From Bacillota bacterium (GTDB lineage Bacteria > Bacillota > Clostridia > Lachnospirales > Lachnospiraceae), in NCBI GenBank assembly GCA_023435645.1, contig JAEYRK010000083.1, forward strand, positions 1-44,153: a stretch of 44,153 nucleotides of DNA, in the 5' to 3' direction. Positions within the stretch are counted from its first letter, which is position 1; each line of letters begins with the position of its first letter. Made by a program: the position numbers and the translations under genes. Below, piece after piece: positions 33,180-41,903 of this stretch. A model generated the notes under the pieces. That model did not search any database, was not told the DNA's origin, and worked only from the letters and a program-made list of their open reading frames with translations.

Positions 33180-33623
33180 TTAGGGAGAATGTGTACTGTT
33201 TTTTTGTTGTATTTCATCCGTTACTATCTCATAAGGCCAGTCCAGAATTCCTCCGAAATCATAGATGGTGCTATACCCTAATTCCTGCAGCGCTGAGGCT
33301 GCCAAAGCACTCCTTCTGCCACTTCTGCAATAAACAAGAAGAGTTGCCTCCTTATCCGTCAGCAGTTCACCTGCTTTTGCAGTGATCTCAGGTTCCGGGA
33401 TCAGGATTGCTCCCTTGATATGACCGGAATTGTATTCTTCCTCTGTACGGACATCCAGAATGATGACTTCCTTATTTTGATCCATGATTTCCTTCGCCTG
33501 CTTGGCGGTTATTGTTTCGAGTATTGTATCTTTCTTATTTTCCTTATCACCGCTGGAGCTGCACCCGGTGAATAGGATGAGGCTAAGTGTAATGATCCCA
33601 AGAATTCCGATTGCTTTTCTCAT
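33180..33623 (-). CDS. Rhodanese-like lipoprotein
   Basis: Exported single-domain rhodanese of 147 aa. The N-terminus has two basic residues, a hydrophobic stretch and the lipobox LFTGC, so the mature protein should be anchored by a lipidated Cys on the outer face of the membrane. The rhodanese domain shows VIILDVRTEEEYNSGHIKGA and the active-site loop YCRSGRRS with the persulfide-forming Cys, followed by LGYSTIYDFGGILDWPY. The real start is the ATG at 33623, 9 bases from AAGGGAG; an upstream ATG at 33659 has no support. The sulfur acceptor is unknown. Confidence 0.92.
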   Translation of the reverse strand: MRKAIGILGIITLSLILFTGCSSSGDKENKKDTILETITAKQAKEIMDQNKEVIILDVRTEEEYNSGHIKGAILIPEPEITAKAGELLTDKEATLLVYCRSGRRSALAASALQELGYSTIYDFGGILDWPYEIVTDEIQQKNSTHSP

Positions 33624-33706
33624 AGTTGTTATCTCCCTTCTGTACCTACATGATTGCATGAGAGGACTGCCTTCTCTCTTCTTCTTTTTATCAAATTCCG
33701 ATCAAA

Positions 33707-33736
33707 AAGATAGGCTGATCATATCAGATCAGTCAA
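33707..33736 (-). promoter_or_regulatory. Putative promoter of the rhodanese gene
   Basis: On the minus strand, -35 TTGACT (33736-33731), an 18-base spacer and -10 TATCTT (33712-33707). The spacer contains the inverted repeat TGATC-6-GATCA (33716-33731), a possible operator. Confidence 0.5.
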
Positions 33737-33787
33737 TCAATCACCGTGATAAGATCACCTTACATAACAAGACTAGAACACAGGGTA

Positions 33788-33837
33788 TAAAAGGGGAGCT
33801 GCTACAAGGCTATTATGATAGCGATGCAGCAGCTCCC
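33788..33837 (-). terminator. Intrinsic terminator of the glycine-rich protein gene
   Basis: On the minus strand, GGGAGCTGCT (33837-33828) pairs perfectly with AGCAGCTCCC (33803-33794), followed by CCTTTTATA. It lies 25 bases after the stop of the gene at 33862. Confidence 0.85.
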
Positions 33838-33861
33838 AAGCTCTTCTGTAATTTACGCACT

Positions 33862-34263
33862 CTAGATTGCATTATGGCAGAAGGCTGCGATTCGATCAAT
33901 GGGGATATCACAAACCGATCCGACACGGAAGCCATGATGCTTCTTATGACCGCCGCCCATGCCGCCGCCGATACCGCCCGAAACGCCACCAAGCTTACCG
34001 CCACCAAGACCTCCATTGCATTCATCTTCATCAAAATCTCCGCAAATGCCTTCGCTGAGCGGGTTTGACGGAGGAGTGCCCTGTTGTGTGACTAACCTGA
34101 CGAAATTGCAGTTTACTGACAGAATAACACCGGTAAAGCCGCAGCCGCTGGCACCACCGCTGGTAGTAAAGATAGTAACTGTCTGACCTATGAACTCAAA
34201 CAGGTGTCTGGCCAAGCTATGATTTCCCACACCGTTATTACATCCGTTATTAAAGCATGACAT
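33862..34263 (-). CDS. Small glycine-rich protein with an LSm-like N-terminal part, possibly spore-associated
   Basis: Protein of 133 aa I cannot assign firmly. The N-terminus has SCFNNGCNNGVGN; a beta-rich core follows (FIGQTVTIFTTSGGASGCGFTGVILSVNCNFVRLV, residues 23-57) that looks like a small barrel such as LSm. Then come an acidic patch GDFDEDECNGG, a Gly-rich segment with HKKHHG, and a closing VCDIPIDRIAAFCHNAI that completes the barrel. Six cysteines are spread along it. Clostridial and bacillary spore-coat proteins often have this look, and a sigma-K-like promoter lies upstream, but neither is proof. TTGGAGG supports ATG 34263 over an upstream ATG at 34320. Confidence 0.72.
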   Translation of the reverse strand: MSCFNNGCNNGVGNHSLARHLFEFIGQTVTIFTTSGGASGCGFTGVILSVNCNFVRLVTQQGTPPSNPLSEGICGDFDEDECNGGLGGGKLGGVSGGIGGGMGGGHKKHHGFRVGSVCDIPIDRIAAFCHNAI

Positions 34264-34328
34264 ACGATAACCTCCAATCATATTAAAGTCAAAGGAAACT
34301 CCCGAGCTCACTCGGTTCATCCTTGCTA

Positions 34329-34356
34329 TATCATATGACTGATTTCACCGTATTGT
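34329..34356 (-). promoter_or_regulatory. Possible sigma-K-like promoter and inverted repeat
   Basis: On the minus strand, AC, a 17-base spacer, then CATATGATA (34337-34329) fits the sporulation sigma-K pattern AC-N16/17-CATANNNTA. Just upstream is the palindrome TGTCATA-T-TATGACA (34356-34370). Short consensus, so moderate to low confidence. Confidence 0.35.
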
Positions 34357-34450
34357 GTCATATTATGACATAAAATCTTATTTTCACCGAAAATCAAGGG
34401 GTTCCGTCCTATGACATTCGCCAACTCCTTTTGAAAGCTCAGGGCGGTCC

Positions 34451-35818
34451 TTAAGTGAGGCTTTCTCCGTTCGTTCGAATGACATCAGCGTACCAATAAG
34501 CAGAGTCCTTAAGAGTTCTCTTCTGTGTCTCATAATCCACATGGATCAGTCCGAAACGCTCATTATAGCCTTCAGACCACTCGAAGTTATCCATAATGGA
34601 CCAATAGAAGAAGCCCCGGATATCGACTCCATCGGCGGAGGCCCTTAAGAGCTCCTTCAGATACCGCTGCATAAAATCAATTCTTCCCGGATCATGGACC
34701 TTACCGTCCAGGCTTACCCAGTCCGGCATGGAGAGCCCGTTCTCGGCAATGACAATCGGCAGCTGATACCGCTCATAGAGGAATTTAGGTACATAGTACA
34801 TGATCTCGGGATGCACCAGCCATTTGAGCGCAGTCTTGTCAAAGCCCGTCTTTCTGGGAACCTCGACAAAGCCCAGAGGATGGGAAGTATCCTTTGCTAT
34901 GACACTGCCCTGGTATAGGTTGATACCGAGATAATCCAAGGGTTGGCTGATTAGGTCCATATCCCCTTCTTTTATGATATCCATCGGAAAATCATGTTTG
35001 AAAAATTCCAGACCGTCCTGTGGATAAGCTCCTTTTAGTACCGGATCAAGCCACCAGGCATTGGACCAGATACCTCTGGCAATGCCACTGTAGGTATAGG
35101 CTCTCGCAGCATCCACATCCTCTTCGGATTCTGTATTGGGTACCCCGGGGAAGGGATTAGGGACAAAACTGATGAGAGGCGGTTTCTTTGCATGGCTACG
35201 GATGCTTTTCACTGCCTTACCATGGGCAAGATGGATATGATGCATCATGGTAAAGGCTTCTCTGAGGGATACCTTATCTCCCGGTGCATGATTGCCGAGG
35301 TAATGACCCAGGAGGATATGGCAAAGAGGCTCATTTATCGTCATCCATTGGGTAACTCTGTCAGAAAGAGCGTCAATGACAAGCTTAACATAATCCGCGA
35401 ACCATTCTGTAATTTCTCTGTTGAGCCAGCCGCCCTGATCATATAAGGCCTGGGGTAAATCCCAATGAAATAGAGTAACATAGGGTTCGATCCCAGCGTC
35501 AAGAAGCTCGTCCACCAGCTGACTATAAAAAGCCAAGCCCTCCGGATTTACGCTTCCTCTGCCTTCAGGAAGGATTCTTGGCCAGCTGATGGAGAAGCGG
35601 TATGCTTTCAGACCCAGCTGCTTCATCAAGGCTATATCCTCTTTATATCTGTGATAATGATCACAGGCAATATCTCCATGGTCCCCGTTCTTAGTTTTTC
35701 CCTCCGTATGGGAGAAGGTATCCCAGACAGACAAACCCTTACCGGCCTCCCTTGCTGCACCTTCAATCTGATATGAGGCGGCAGCGACACCCCAGATAAA
35801 ATTCTTTGGAAAACCCAT
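34451..35818 (-). CDS. bglA: Beta-glucosidase, glycoside hydrolase family 1
   Basis: Cytoplasmic retaining beta-glycosidase of 455 aa, normal GH1 length and no signal peptide. The N-terminal signature FIWGVAAASYQIEGA is present; the acid/base Glu163 is in MTINEPL and the nucleophile Glu359 in IAENGLS. KAYRFSISWPRILPEG and FFYWSIMDNFEWSEGY are further GH1 markers. No phosphate-binding residues typical of 6-phospho-beta-glucosidases are evident, so free cello-oligosaccharides or beta-glucosides are the likely substrates. No clear terminator was found in 34371-34450. It is transcribed divergently from the GH2 gene. Confidence 0.95.
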   Translation of the reverse strand: MGFPKNFIWGVAAASYQIEGAAREAGKGLSVWDTFSHTEGKTKNGDHGDIACDHYHRYKEDIALMKQLGLKAYRFSISWPRILPEGRGSVNPEGLAFYSQLVDELLDAGIEPYVTLFHWDLPQALYDQGGWLNREITEWFADYVKLVIDALSDRVTQWMTINEPLCHILLGHYLGNHAPGDKVSLREAFTMMHHIHLAHGKAVKSIRSHAKKPPLISFVPNPFPGVPNTESEEDVDAARAYTYSGIARGIWSNAWWLDPVLKGAYPQDGLEFFKHDFPMDIIKEGDMDLISQPLDYLGINLYQGSVIAKDTSHPLGFVEVPRKTGFDKTALKWLVHPEIMYYVPKFLYERYQLPIVIAENGLSMPDWVSLDGKVHDPGRIDFMQRYLKELLRASADGVDIRGFFYWSIMDNFEWSEGYNERFGLIHVDYETQKRTLKDSAYWYADVIRTNGESLT

Positions 35819-35908
35819 GTTGTATACATCCTTTCTTTCCTCTTATCGTCAGGTATTACACTTATCATCAGGTATTGCGCAGCTTCAAGGATATAATGTT
35901 GCACCTAC

Positions 35909-35935
35909 AGCAGCTGCTTGATCTATATTATATCA
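35909..35935 (-). promoter_or_regulatory. Promoter of the beta-glucosidase gene with a palindrome at the transcript start
   Basis: On the minus strand, an extended -10 TGA-TATAAT (35935-35927) with a weak -35. About 10 bases downstream is the perfect 10-base palindrome AGCAGCTGCT (35909-35918), well placed for a repressor to block initiation. Confidence 0.5.
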
Positions 35936-36070
35936 AAAGCAGCCTCTGAATAAAAGGAAAATGTAAGCAATTTATCCTAAATACAGAGAAGCATCAGGAG
36001 ATACCACCCTGCATGACGGACCGGAGCCTATAGAAGCCTGTTTTTAAGTATCAAGAGTAGAATACACTCA

Positions 36071-36099
36071 TAGACTGGAATCGTCAGATGAAGTATAAT
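36071..36099 (+). promoter_or_regulatory. Promoter of the GH2 gene
   Basis: -35 TAGACT (36071-36076), 17-base spacer, -10 TATAAT (36094-36099). The leader would be about 90 bases. The rest of the 377-base divergent region holds no gene I can support. Confidence 0.6.
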
Positions 36100-36195
36100 A
36101 AGCTGGAAGACGACTCAAGGGTAATAATCACAATTTTCTTACAGCGAATATGCTGATGCTCAAATTCGCAGGTATCGGCACCATGGAGGATGTGT

Positions 36196-38052
36196 ATGAA
36201 ACTTAGGGATGCTTTTCGTACGATGATATTTAAGAATAAAACACAGGATTTCCATCAGCTTTATACAGAATGGGGGGAGAAGCTCGATCCGGAGCATGTC
36301 CTGGAGGAATATCCAAGACCCCAGCTGAGGAGGGATAATTATACCATCTTAAATGGGTATTGGGGCTATTGTATTTCAACAGGCCCCTATGAGCCCGGTC
36401 AAAGGGACGGAAGGATTCTGGTGCCGTTTTCGCCGGAATGTGTCCTGTCCGGAGTGAACAGACAGCTGCAGCCCGGGGAAATCCTATGCTATGAGAGACC
36501 ATTGATTATTGAGAAAAAACAGAAGGGGATGCGCTGTATTTTACATTTTGGTGCAGTGGATCAAGCCTGTGAGCTGCTGCTGAATGGGAAAACGGTTACG
36601 GAGCACCTGGGAGGCTATCTGCCCTTCTCGGTAGATATCACGGATTGGGTCATTGAGGGAGGAAATCTGTTGGCAGTCAGGGTGTGGGACGACTCTGACA
36701 GCGCCTACCACAGCAGAGGGAAACAGAAGCTGAAGCGTGGAGGAATGTTCTATACTGCGCAGAGCGGTATTTGGCAGACTGTATGGATGGAATGGGTACC
36801 GGAGCATTATATCACTGGGATTTCAGTCACTCCGGAATATGATGAGTCCAGTGTAAGAATTGGTATCCATATGAATTCAGAGGATCAGGAGAATAGCAAA
36901 GAGCAAAGAGCTGAGGGGGAGGAGCCTGCCCGCTTTGAAGGGAGAGAGTGGGTCTACCGGGTGGATATCTATGAGAATCAAAGCAGGATAGTAACCTATA
37001 CCTCGATCGAAGCTGAATTTTCGGTCCGACTGAAGAGATTTATCAGCTGGAGTCCGGAAAATCCCTTTCTCTACCATATGGTGATCACTGTGGGAGAGGA
37101 TCAGGTTCAGAGCTACTTCGGAATGCGAAAAATCAATATTCAGGTTGATGTCCAGGGGATGCCCAGAATACACCTGAACAATATGCCCTATTTTCAGCTG
37201 GGGCTGTTGGATCAGGGCTATTGGCCCGATGGTTTATATACGGCACCCAGTGACGAGGCCATGATTCATGATATCAAGCAGGCAAAGGCCCTGGGCTTTT
37301 CTATGCTGAGAAAGCATTGTAAGATTGAACCCCTAAGATGGTATTACCATTGTGACCGTCTGGGAATGCTTGTTTGGCAGGATATGGTGAACGGTGGCGA
37401 GAAATACAATAAGCTCCTGGTCGGCTATCTGCCCACTCTGTTTCCTGCTATCGCGAGCCGTATCAAGGATCGTCATTACCACTGGTTCGGCAGAGCCAAT
37501 GCAGAGGGCAGGAGGGAATGGTTGGCAGAATGTGAAGCCACGGTCCGCTTACTATACAACCATCCCTCAATCGTAGTATGGGTTCCCTTTAATGAGGGCT
37601 GGGGACAATTTGATGCTCTGAAGGTGAAGGAGCTCCTCCGGGGGATGGATCCGAGCAGGCTGATTGACCATGCCAGTGGCTGGTATGATCAGGGCGGTGG
37701 AGATTTTGACAGTATCCATAACTATTTTCATCCACTCAGTCTGACGTTGAAGAAGCAAGCAGCCGTCCTCTCCGAATTTGGCGGCTACGCCTGCTATATA
37801 CCGGAGCATTCCTATTCCTATAGAATTTATGGGTATCGGATTTATATCACAAAGGAAGAGCTGGATCAGGCCATCCATAAGCTGCTTGGTGAGGATTTCT
37901 CTGTTTTAAGAAAAAAAGGATTATTAGCCGCTGTCTATACCCAGCTTTCCGATGTAGAGGATGAGGTAAACGGTCTCCTTACCTATGACAGAAGAATCTG
38001 TAAGGTCACACCACTGGAGCCGGAGCCGCAATCGCATCCATTACCGGAATAA
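36196..38052 (+). CDS. Glycoside hydrolase family 2 enzyme
   Basis: Cytoplasmic GH2 protein of 618 aa with jelly-roll sugar-binding domain (about 45-200, with VPFSPECVLSGV and GGYLPFSVDITDWV), an immunoglobulin-like domain (about 205-315) and a TIM barrel. The acid/base Glu467 lies in PFNEGWGQFD and the nucleophile Glu527 in LSEFGGYA. The P-F-N-E-G-W form instead of the LacZ-like G-N-E marks a less studied GH2 branch, so beta-galactosidase, glucuronidase and mannosidase activities all remain possible. A charged low-complexity insert (about 228-248) sits in the Ig-like domain. GGAGG is 6 bases before ATG 36196; an ATG at 36190 overlaps that site. Confidence 0.88.
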   Translation: MKLRDAFRTMIFKNKTQDFHQLYTEWGEKLDPEHVLEEYPRPQLRRDNYTILNGYWGYCISTGPYEPGQRDGRILVPFSPECVLSGVNRQLQPGEILCYERPLIIEKKQKGMRCILHFGAVDQACELLLNGKTVTEHLGGYLPFSVDITDWVIEGGNLLAVRVWDDSDSAYHSRGKQKLKRGGMFYTAQSGIWQTVWMEWVPEHYITGISVTPEYDESSVRIGIHMNSEDQENSKEQRAEGEEPARFEGREWVYRVDIYENQSRIVTYTSIEAEFSVRLKRFISWSPENPFLYHMVITVGEDQVQSYFGMRKINIQVDVQGMPRIHLNNMPYFQLGLLDQGYWPDGLYTAPSDEAMIHDIKQAKALGFSMLRKHCKIEPLRWYYHCDRLGMLVWQDMVNGGEKYNKLLVGYLPTLFPAIASRIKDRHYHWFGRANAEGRREWLAECEATVRLLYNHPSIVVWVPFNEGWGQFDALKVKELLRGMDPSRLIDHASGWYDQGGGDFDSIHNYFHPLSLTLKKQAAVLSEFGGYACYIPEHSYSYRIYGYRIYITKEELDQAIHKLLGEDFSVLRKKGLLAAVYTQLSDVEDEVNGLLTYDRRICKVTPLEPEPQSHPLPE

Positions 38053-38059
38053 CATAATA

Positions 38060-38125
38060 AATAACCCTGAAATGGCTCCCCATTGCGGTACGGTTACCGG
38101 GGGACATCATTCCGGGGTTATTTTA
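38060..38125. terminator. Bidirectional terminator between the GH2 and FtsH-like genes
   Basis: AATAACCC (38060-38067) pairs with GGGTTATT (38115-38122), extended inward by GAAATG/CATTCC with mismatches. T-rich tracts lie on both sides (TTATTTTATTC on plus, TTATTTATTATG on minus), so it can serve both converging genes. Confidence 0.7.
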
Positions 38126-38133
38126 TTCTTTAC

Positions 38134-39846
38134 TTAAGCACAAAGCAGGTCGATCTCCTCGCCGCTTAGGGATTCCTTCAAAAGAAGCTCCTCATTGATT
38201 TTCTCCAATAATTTAAAGTTCTCCTTCAGTAGCTCTCTTGTCTCCTCGTATAGGCTGTTCATCAGAGATCTGTATTTGTCCACCAACAGTCCATCCGGGC
38301 CCTTCTCCAGCACCTCCATACTGAATAATCCCATCTCAGGGTCCATGCCGTATTTGTTGATATAGTCCACAATCAGGGCAGAGGCCTTCTGAATATCGTT
38401 ACTTGCTCCGGTAGTAACCTCTGAGGCTCCGAAGAACAGCTCCTCTGAAGCTCTTCCCGCCAGGAGCATCTTGATTTGAGAAAGCATCTGGCGCTGTGTC
38501 TGATACAGGGTATCCTTCGGGATACTTAGATTGAAGCCTCCGGCTCCACGGACACTGGGGATGATCGTTACCTTGGAGATATAATTCTCGGGAAGGAGGA
38601 GCTTGGATACCAAGGCATGTCCTGCCTCATGACAGGAGGTAATTCTTCTGTCCCGTTCAGTAATATAGCTTCGGTCCGCCTTCGGCGCACCGGCGATGAC
38701 CGTATAGAAGGCCTTCTCAATATGACACTTGGAAATCACCTGTAGCTTTTCGTTTGCTGCCTGAATGGCAGCTTCGTTCATCAGGTTCTCCAGCATGGCT
38801 CCGCTAAAGTATACAGTGGATTTGGCTAAGGCATCAAAATCAACATCATCACCAATCGGTTTCCCCTTTGCATGCAAGGACAGAATCTTTTTTCTGGAAT
38901 TCACGTCAGGTAGTCCGATTTCGATCTGCCGGTCAAAACGGCCCGGACGGAGCAGGGCTTCATCAAGGGTATCCAAGCGGTTGGTTGCACCGATGACTAC
39001 AATTCCCTGATGATCATGGAAACCGGACATCTCTGTCAGGAGTGCATTTAAGGTCTGATCCCGTTCATCATTGCTGGCATTGGAGTTTCGCGCACGCTTC
39101 TTACCGATGGCATCGATTTCATCAATAAAGATAACTGCCTTCTCGTTTTTCTTTGCCTTATTGAACAGATTTCGAATACGGCTGGCACCGACACCGACAT
39201 ACATTTGGACGAAATCAGAGCCGCTCATGGTATAAAAGGGAACATTGGCTTCTCCGGCGATCGCCTTTGCCATTAAGGTTTTACCGGTTCCGGGAGGACC
39301 GTAGAAGAGAAGACCCTTGGGCATCCGGGCACCGACTGCTGCATATTGCTCAGGGTTTTTAATAAAGCCGATGATATCCTCCACCATGGATTTTGCCTCT
39401 GTGTTACCGGCAACCTGATCCAAGGTGATGGTTGGTGTATTTTTCTTCTTTTTATTCACCTCGGAGATTAGCTTGTTATTCCCGGAGGTGCGGGTATACC
39501 AAATAATGCCCCCTGCCAAGGCTGCGACAAGTAGTACCCTAAGGATATTGGCTCCGGCTTCGCTTCCGTAGGAGACCTCTATCCCATTCACAAGAAGAAA
39601 TTCTGTAAAGTCCTCAGTTTTTGGATTGGGAACCTGATAGCTGATGTTCGGGTCATCGGATAGCCTTGCTTGAAAGGTATTGCCGTTGGAGCTTAGCACC
39701 ACTTCCTCTACCCGTTGCTGGTCCACGGCCTCCAGGAAGGAGGGGTATGATAATTTGCTATCAGATTTATTATAGTAATGAAACCCAGCCAGAGCTACTG
39801 ATGACAGAAACAGGATTGACAGGATAACAATGAGTGTTTTTTTCAT
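38134..39846 (-). CDS. FtsH-like membrane AAA zinc metalloprotease
   Basis: Membrane-anchored ATP-dependent protease of 570 aa. N-terminal helix (about 4-24), a small outside domain, second helix (about 102-118), then AAA ATPase with Walker A GPPGTGKT (183-190), pore loop FVQMYVGVG, Walker B IFIDEID (239-245) and second region of homology ATNRLDTLDEALLRPGRFD. The protease domain has HEAGH (406-410) and the third ligand Asp in TTGASNDI. All catalytic residues are intact. It is shorter than housekeeping FtsH (about 600-650 aa) and stands alone, so it is likely an accessory paralog. Start: GGAGG before ATG 39846; that GGAGG is part of an upstream ATGGAGG often misread as the start. Confidence 0.92.
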   Translation of the reverse strand: MKKTLIVILSILFLSSVALAGFHYYNKSDSKLSYPSFLEAVDQQRVEEVVLSSNGNTFQARLSDDPNISYQVPNPKTEDFTEFLLVNGIEVSYGSEAGANILRVLLVAALAGGIIWYTRTSGNNKLISEVNKKKKNTPTITLDQVAGNTEAKSMVEDIIGFIKNPEQYAAVGARMPKGLLFYGPPGTGKTLMAKAIAGEANVPFYTMSGSDFVQMYVGVGASRIRNLFNKAKKNEKAVIFIDEIDAIGKKRARNSNASNDERDQTLNALLTEMSGFHDHQGIVVIGATNRLDTLDEALLRPGRFDRQIEIGLPDVNSRKKILSLHAKGKPIGDDVDFDALAKSTVYFSGAMLENLMNEAAIQAANEKLQVISKCHIEKAFYTVIAGAPKADRSYITERDRRITSCHEAGHALVSKLLLPENYISKVTIIPSVRGAGGFNLSIPKDTLYQTQRQMLSQIKMLLAGRASEELFFGASEVTTGASNDIQKASALIVDYINKYGMDPEMGLFSMEVLEKGPDGLLVDKYRSLMNSLYEETRELLKENFKLLEKINEELLLKESLSGEEIDLLCA

Positions 39847-39911
39847 AAATACCTCCATTTGTCAGTTACAAAAATTCATGGATCATGGAATTGACATAGG
39901 TTTGCTTTATT

Positions 39912-39925
39912 ATTGTAACATGTTA
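39912..39925 (-). promoter_or_regulatory. Possible promoter of the FtsH-like gene with palindrome
   Basis: On the minus strand, an extended -10 TGT-TACAAT (39920-39912) without a good -35. It overlaps a perfect palindrome TAACATGTTA (39916-39925), a possible regulator site. Confidence 0.4.
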
Positions 39926-40004
39926 TCTTTGATTTGCTAGAAAGGATTGCTGGTAAGGACGTATGAAAGTGCCAGAACTGCCTGCTTATGGTTTGCTGCA
40001 GAGG

Positions 40005-40034
40005 GAATATCCCGGTCCCCTATTCGCATATATT
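40005..40034 (+). promoter_or_regulatory. Sigma-E-like sporulation promoter for the S8 protease
   Basis: -35 GAATATC (40005-40011; consensus K-M-ATATT, 6 of 7), 15-base spacer, -10 CATATATT (40027-40034; consensus CATACAMT, 6 of 8). The spacing is right for sigma-E, the mother-cell sigma factor. Transcript start near 40041. Confidence 0.5.
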
Positions 40035-40120
40035 AAAACAAAACAAGGTACAGGCAGAAGGAATAGCTTCTGAAATACCCTGCTACCCTGCGTCATAGGT
40101 TTGGATGAAAGGAACATCGG

Positions 40121-41860
40121 ATGGATAGCGGAATCATTGAGAATCAATTGAATTTGGCACTGGATATACCGGAAGCAACCAGAGAAAAAACAGTCAATCT
40201 GGGAGTTGGCTTTAATCCTGAGGCAAATACCTGGGAACTGATTGTAAAATACAGCGGTAGTCTACAGCAGATTGAAGAGGAACTGGGGATACCGGTGGTG
40301 GAGCTATCCAATGGGTATGCAATCATTACAATTCCGGAAAACCTGATTGATCAGCTGATCCAGTATGAACAGATAGAATTTGTGGAGAAGCCAAAGCGTC
40401 TGTTTTATGAGGTCGCAGAAGGGAGAGCAGCTTCTTGTATCAATCCTCTGCAGAGCACGAATTACAATTTATTCGGGGAGGGTGTCATCGTAGCGGTAAT
40501 CGATTCAGGGATCGATTATGCCCATCCGGATTTCCGAAATGAGGATGGAACGACCCGAATTCTTGCTCTATGGGATCAAACCATCGCCGGGAATCCCCCA
40601 GAGGGATTTCGGATCGGAACCCTGTATTCCAGAGAGCAGATTAATGAAGCCCTTCTGCTGCCCATGCCTGAGAGAATGGAGCTTGTACCCAGTACGGATC
40701 TGTCAGGACATGGTACCCATGTGGCGGGTATCGCAGCAGGAAATGGGAGGGCCAGCAATGGAGAGTTCCGGGGGGTAGCATCCCGGAGCGAATTGCTGAT
40801 CGTCAAGCTCGGAACATCCATTGGGGACTCCTTCCCCAGAACCACACAGCTGATGGAGGGTCTGGAGTTTGTCATCCGTGAAGCGATTGCCTTAAGGAGA
40901 CCCTTGGCAGTCAATATCAGCTTTGGAAACAACTATGGATCCCATACAGGAAGATCCCTGTTGGAAAGCTTTATCAATGATGTAGCGGATATGGGAAGGA
41001 CCAATATTGTGATTGGTACCGGCAATGAGGGAGCCACCGGGAACCATGCACAGGGCATCCTCCGTATGGGTTCCACCGCCATAGTGGATGTTGCCATCAG
41101 TGAATTTGAGTTTTCTATGAATCTGCAGCTATGGAAGAATTATTATGATCACTTTGATCTTACGATTATGGCTCCAAACGGTACCCGGGTGGGACCGATT
41201 CCGTCCATCCTCGGAACACAACAGTTTAGAATTGCACAGACAGAGCTGCTCCTATATTACGGAGAACCCACACCCTATAATCCGCAACAGGAAATCTATC
41301 TTGAGTTTATTCCCACAGGGACCTATATCAATGCCGGAATCTGGCGGTTTGAGCTGACTCCCAGAAGAATCGTAGTCGGAAATTATGATATGTGGCTGCC
41401 TGCTGGTGGTTTGAAAAATGCCAATACAAGATTTCTACTATCTTCTGAATATACTACGTTAACCGTACCGTCCCCTGCGTACCGGGCTGTGACGGTCGGG
41501 GCTTATAATTCCTTCACAAGTAGCTATGCTCCCTTCTCCGGAAGGGGGTTTACCAGAGATAATCAGATTAAGCCGGATCTGGTGGCACCGGGGGTTGATA
41601 TCAATTCCTGCGCCCCCGGAGGAGGCTATACCGTCCGCTCCGGTACCTCCATGGCGACTCCCTTTGTGACCGGTAGCGCGGCACTGCTGATGGAGTGGGG
41701 AATCGTGAGGGGTAATGATCCCTATCTGTATGGGGAGAAGCTGAAGGCTGTCCTAATAGATGGCTGTAGGCAACTGAGGATTGAAACGGTCTATCCGAAT
41801 CGTACCTTGGGGTATGGTGCCTTATGCCTGGAGAATTCCCTGAATTTCCTGCTTTCTTGA
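40121..41860 (+). CDS. Csp-like subtilisin-family serine protease (S8)
   Basis: Protein of 579 aa without signal peptide. An N-terminal prodomain-like region (about 25-95) precedes the catalytic domain with Asp128 (VIDSGIDY), His197 (SGHGTHVAG), oxyanion Asn302 (GTGNEG) and Ser510 (RSGTSMATP), a complete triad. Between about 315 and 450 lies a beta-rich insertion in the position of the jelly-roll domain of clostridial CspB proteases, which activate the cortex hydrolase pro-SleC during germination (family knowledge). The sigma-E-like promoter fits a spore-packaged protein. Lachnospiraceae carry several such proteases, so the exact function is not settled. AAAGGA precedes the ATG by 8 bases. 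Confidence 0.9.
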   Translation: MDSGIIENQLNLALDIPEATREKTVNLGVGFNPEANTWELIVKYSGSLQQIEEELGIPVVELSNGYAIITIPENLIDQLIQYEQIEFVEKPKRLFYEVAEGRAASCINPLQSTNYNLFGEGVIVAVIDSGIDYAHPDFRNEDGTTRILALWDQTIAGNPPEGFRIGTLYSREQINEALLLPMPERMELVPSTDLSGHGTHVAGIAAGNGRASNGEFRGVASRSELLIVKLGTSIGDSFPRTTQLMEGLEFVIREAIALRRPLAVNISFGNNYGSHTGRSLLESFINDVADMGRTNIVIGTGNEGATGNHAQGILRMGSTAIVDVAISEFEFSMNLQLWKNYYDHFDLTIMAPNGTRVGPIPSILGTQQFRIAQTELLLYYGEPTPYNPQQEIYLEFIPTGTYINAGIWRFELTPRRIVVGNYDMWLPAGGLKNANTRFLLSSEYTTLTVPSPAYRAVTVGAYNSFTSSYAPFSGRGFTRDNQIKPDLVAPGVDINSCAPGGGYTVRSGTSMATPFVTGSAALLMEWGIVRGNDPYLYGEKLKAVLIDGCRQLRIETVYPNRTLGYGALCLENSLNFLLS

Positions 41861-41903
41861 TCATATGCAACTGCCGGTTGACAGATTGCAAGGTATCGGT
41901 TTA

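Noticed and set aside
33484..34068. Plus-strand open frame of 194 codons
   Set aside because: It runs antisense through the rhodanese gene, a minus-strand terminator and the glycine-rich protein gene, all of which have their own support.
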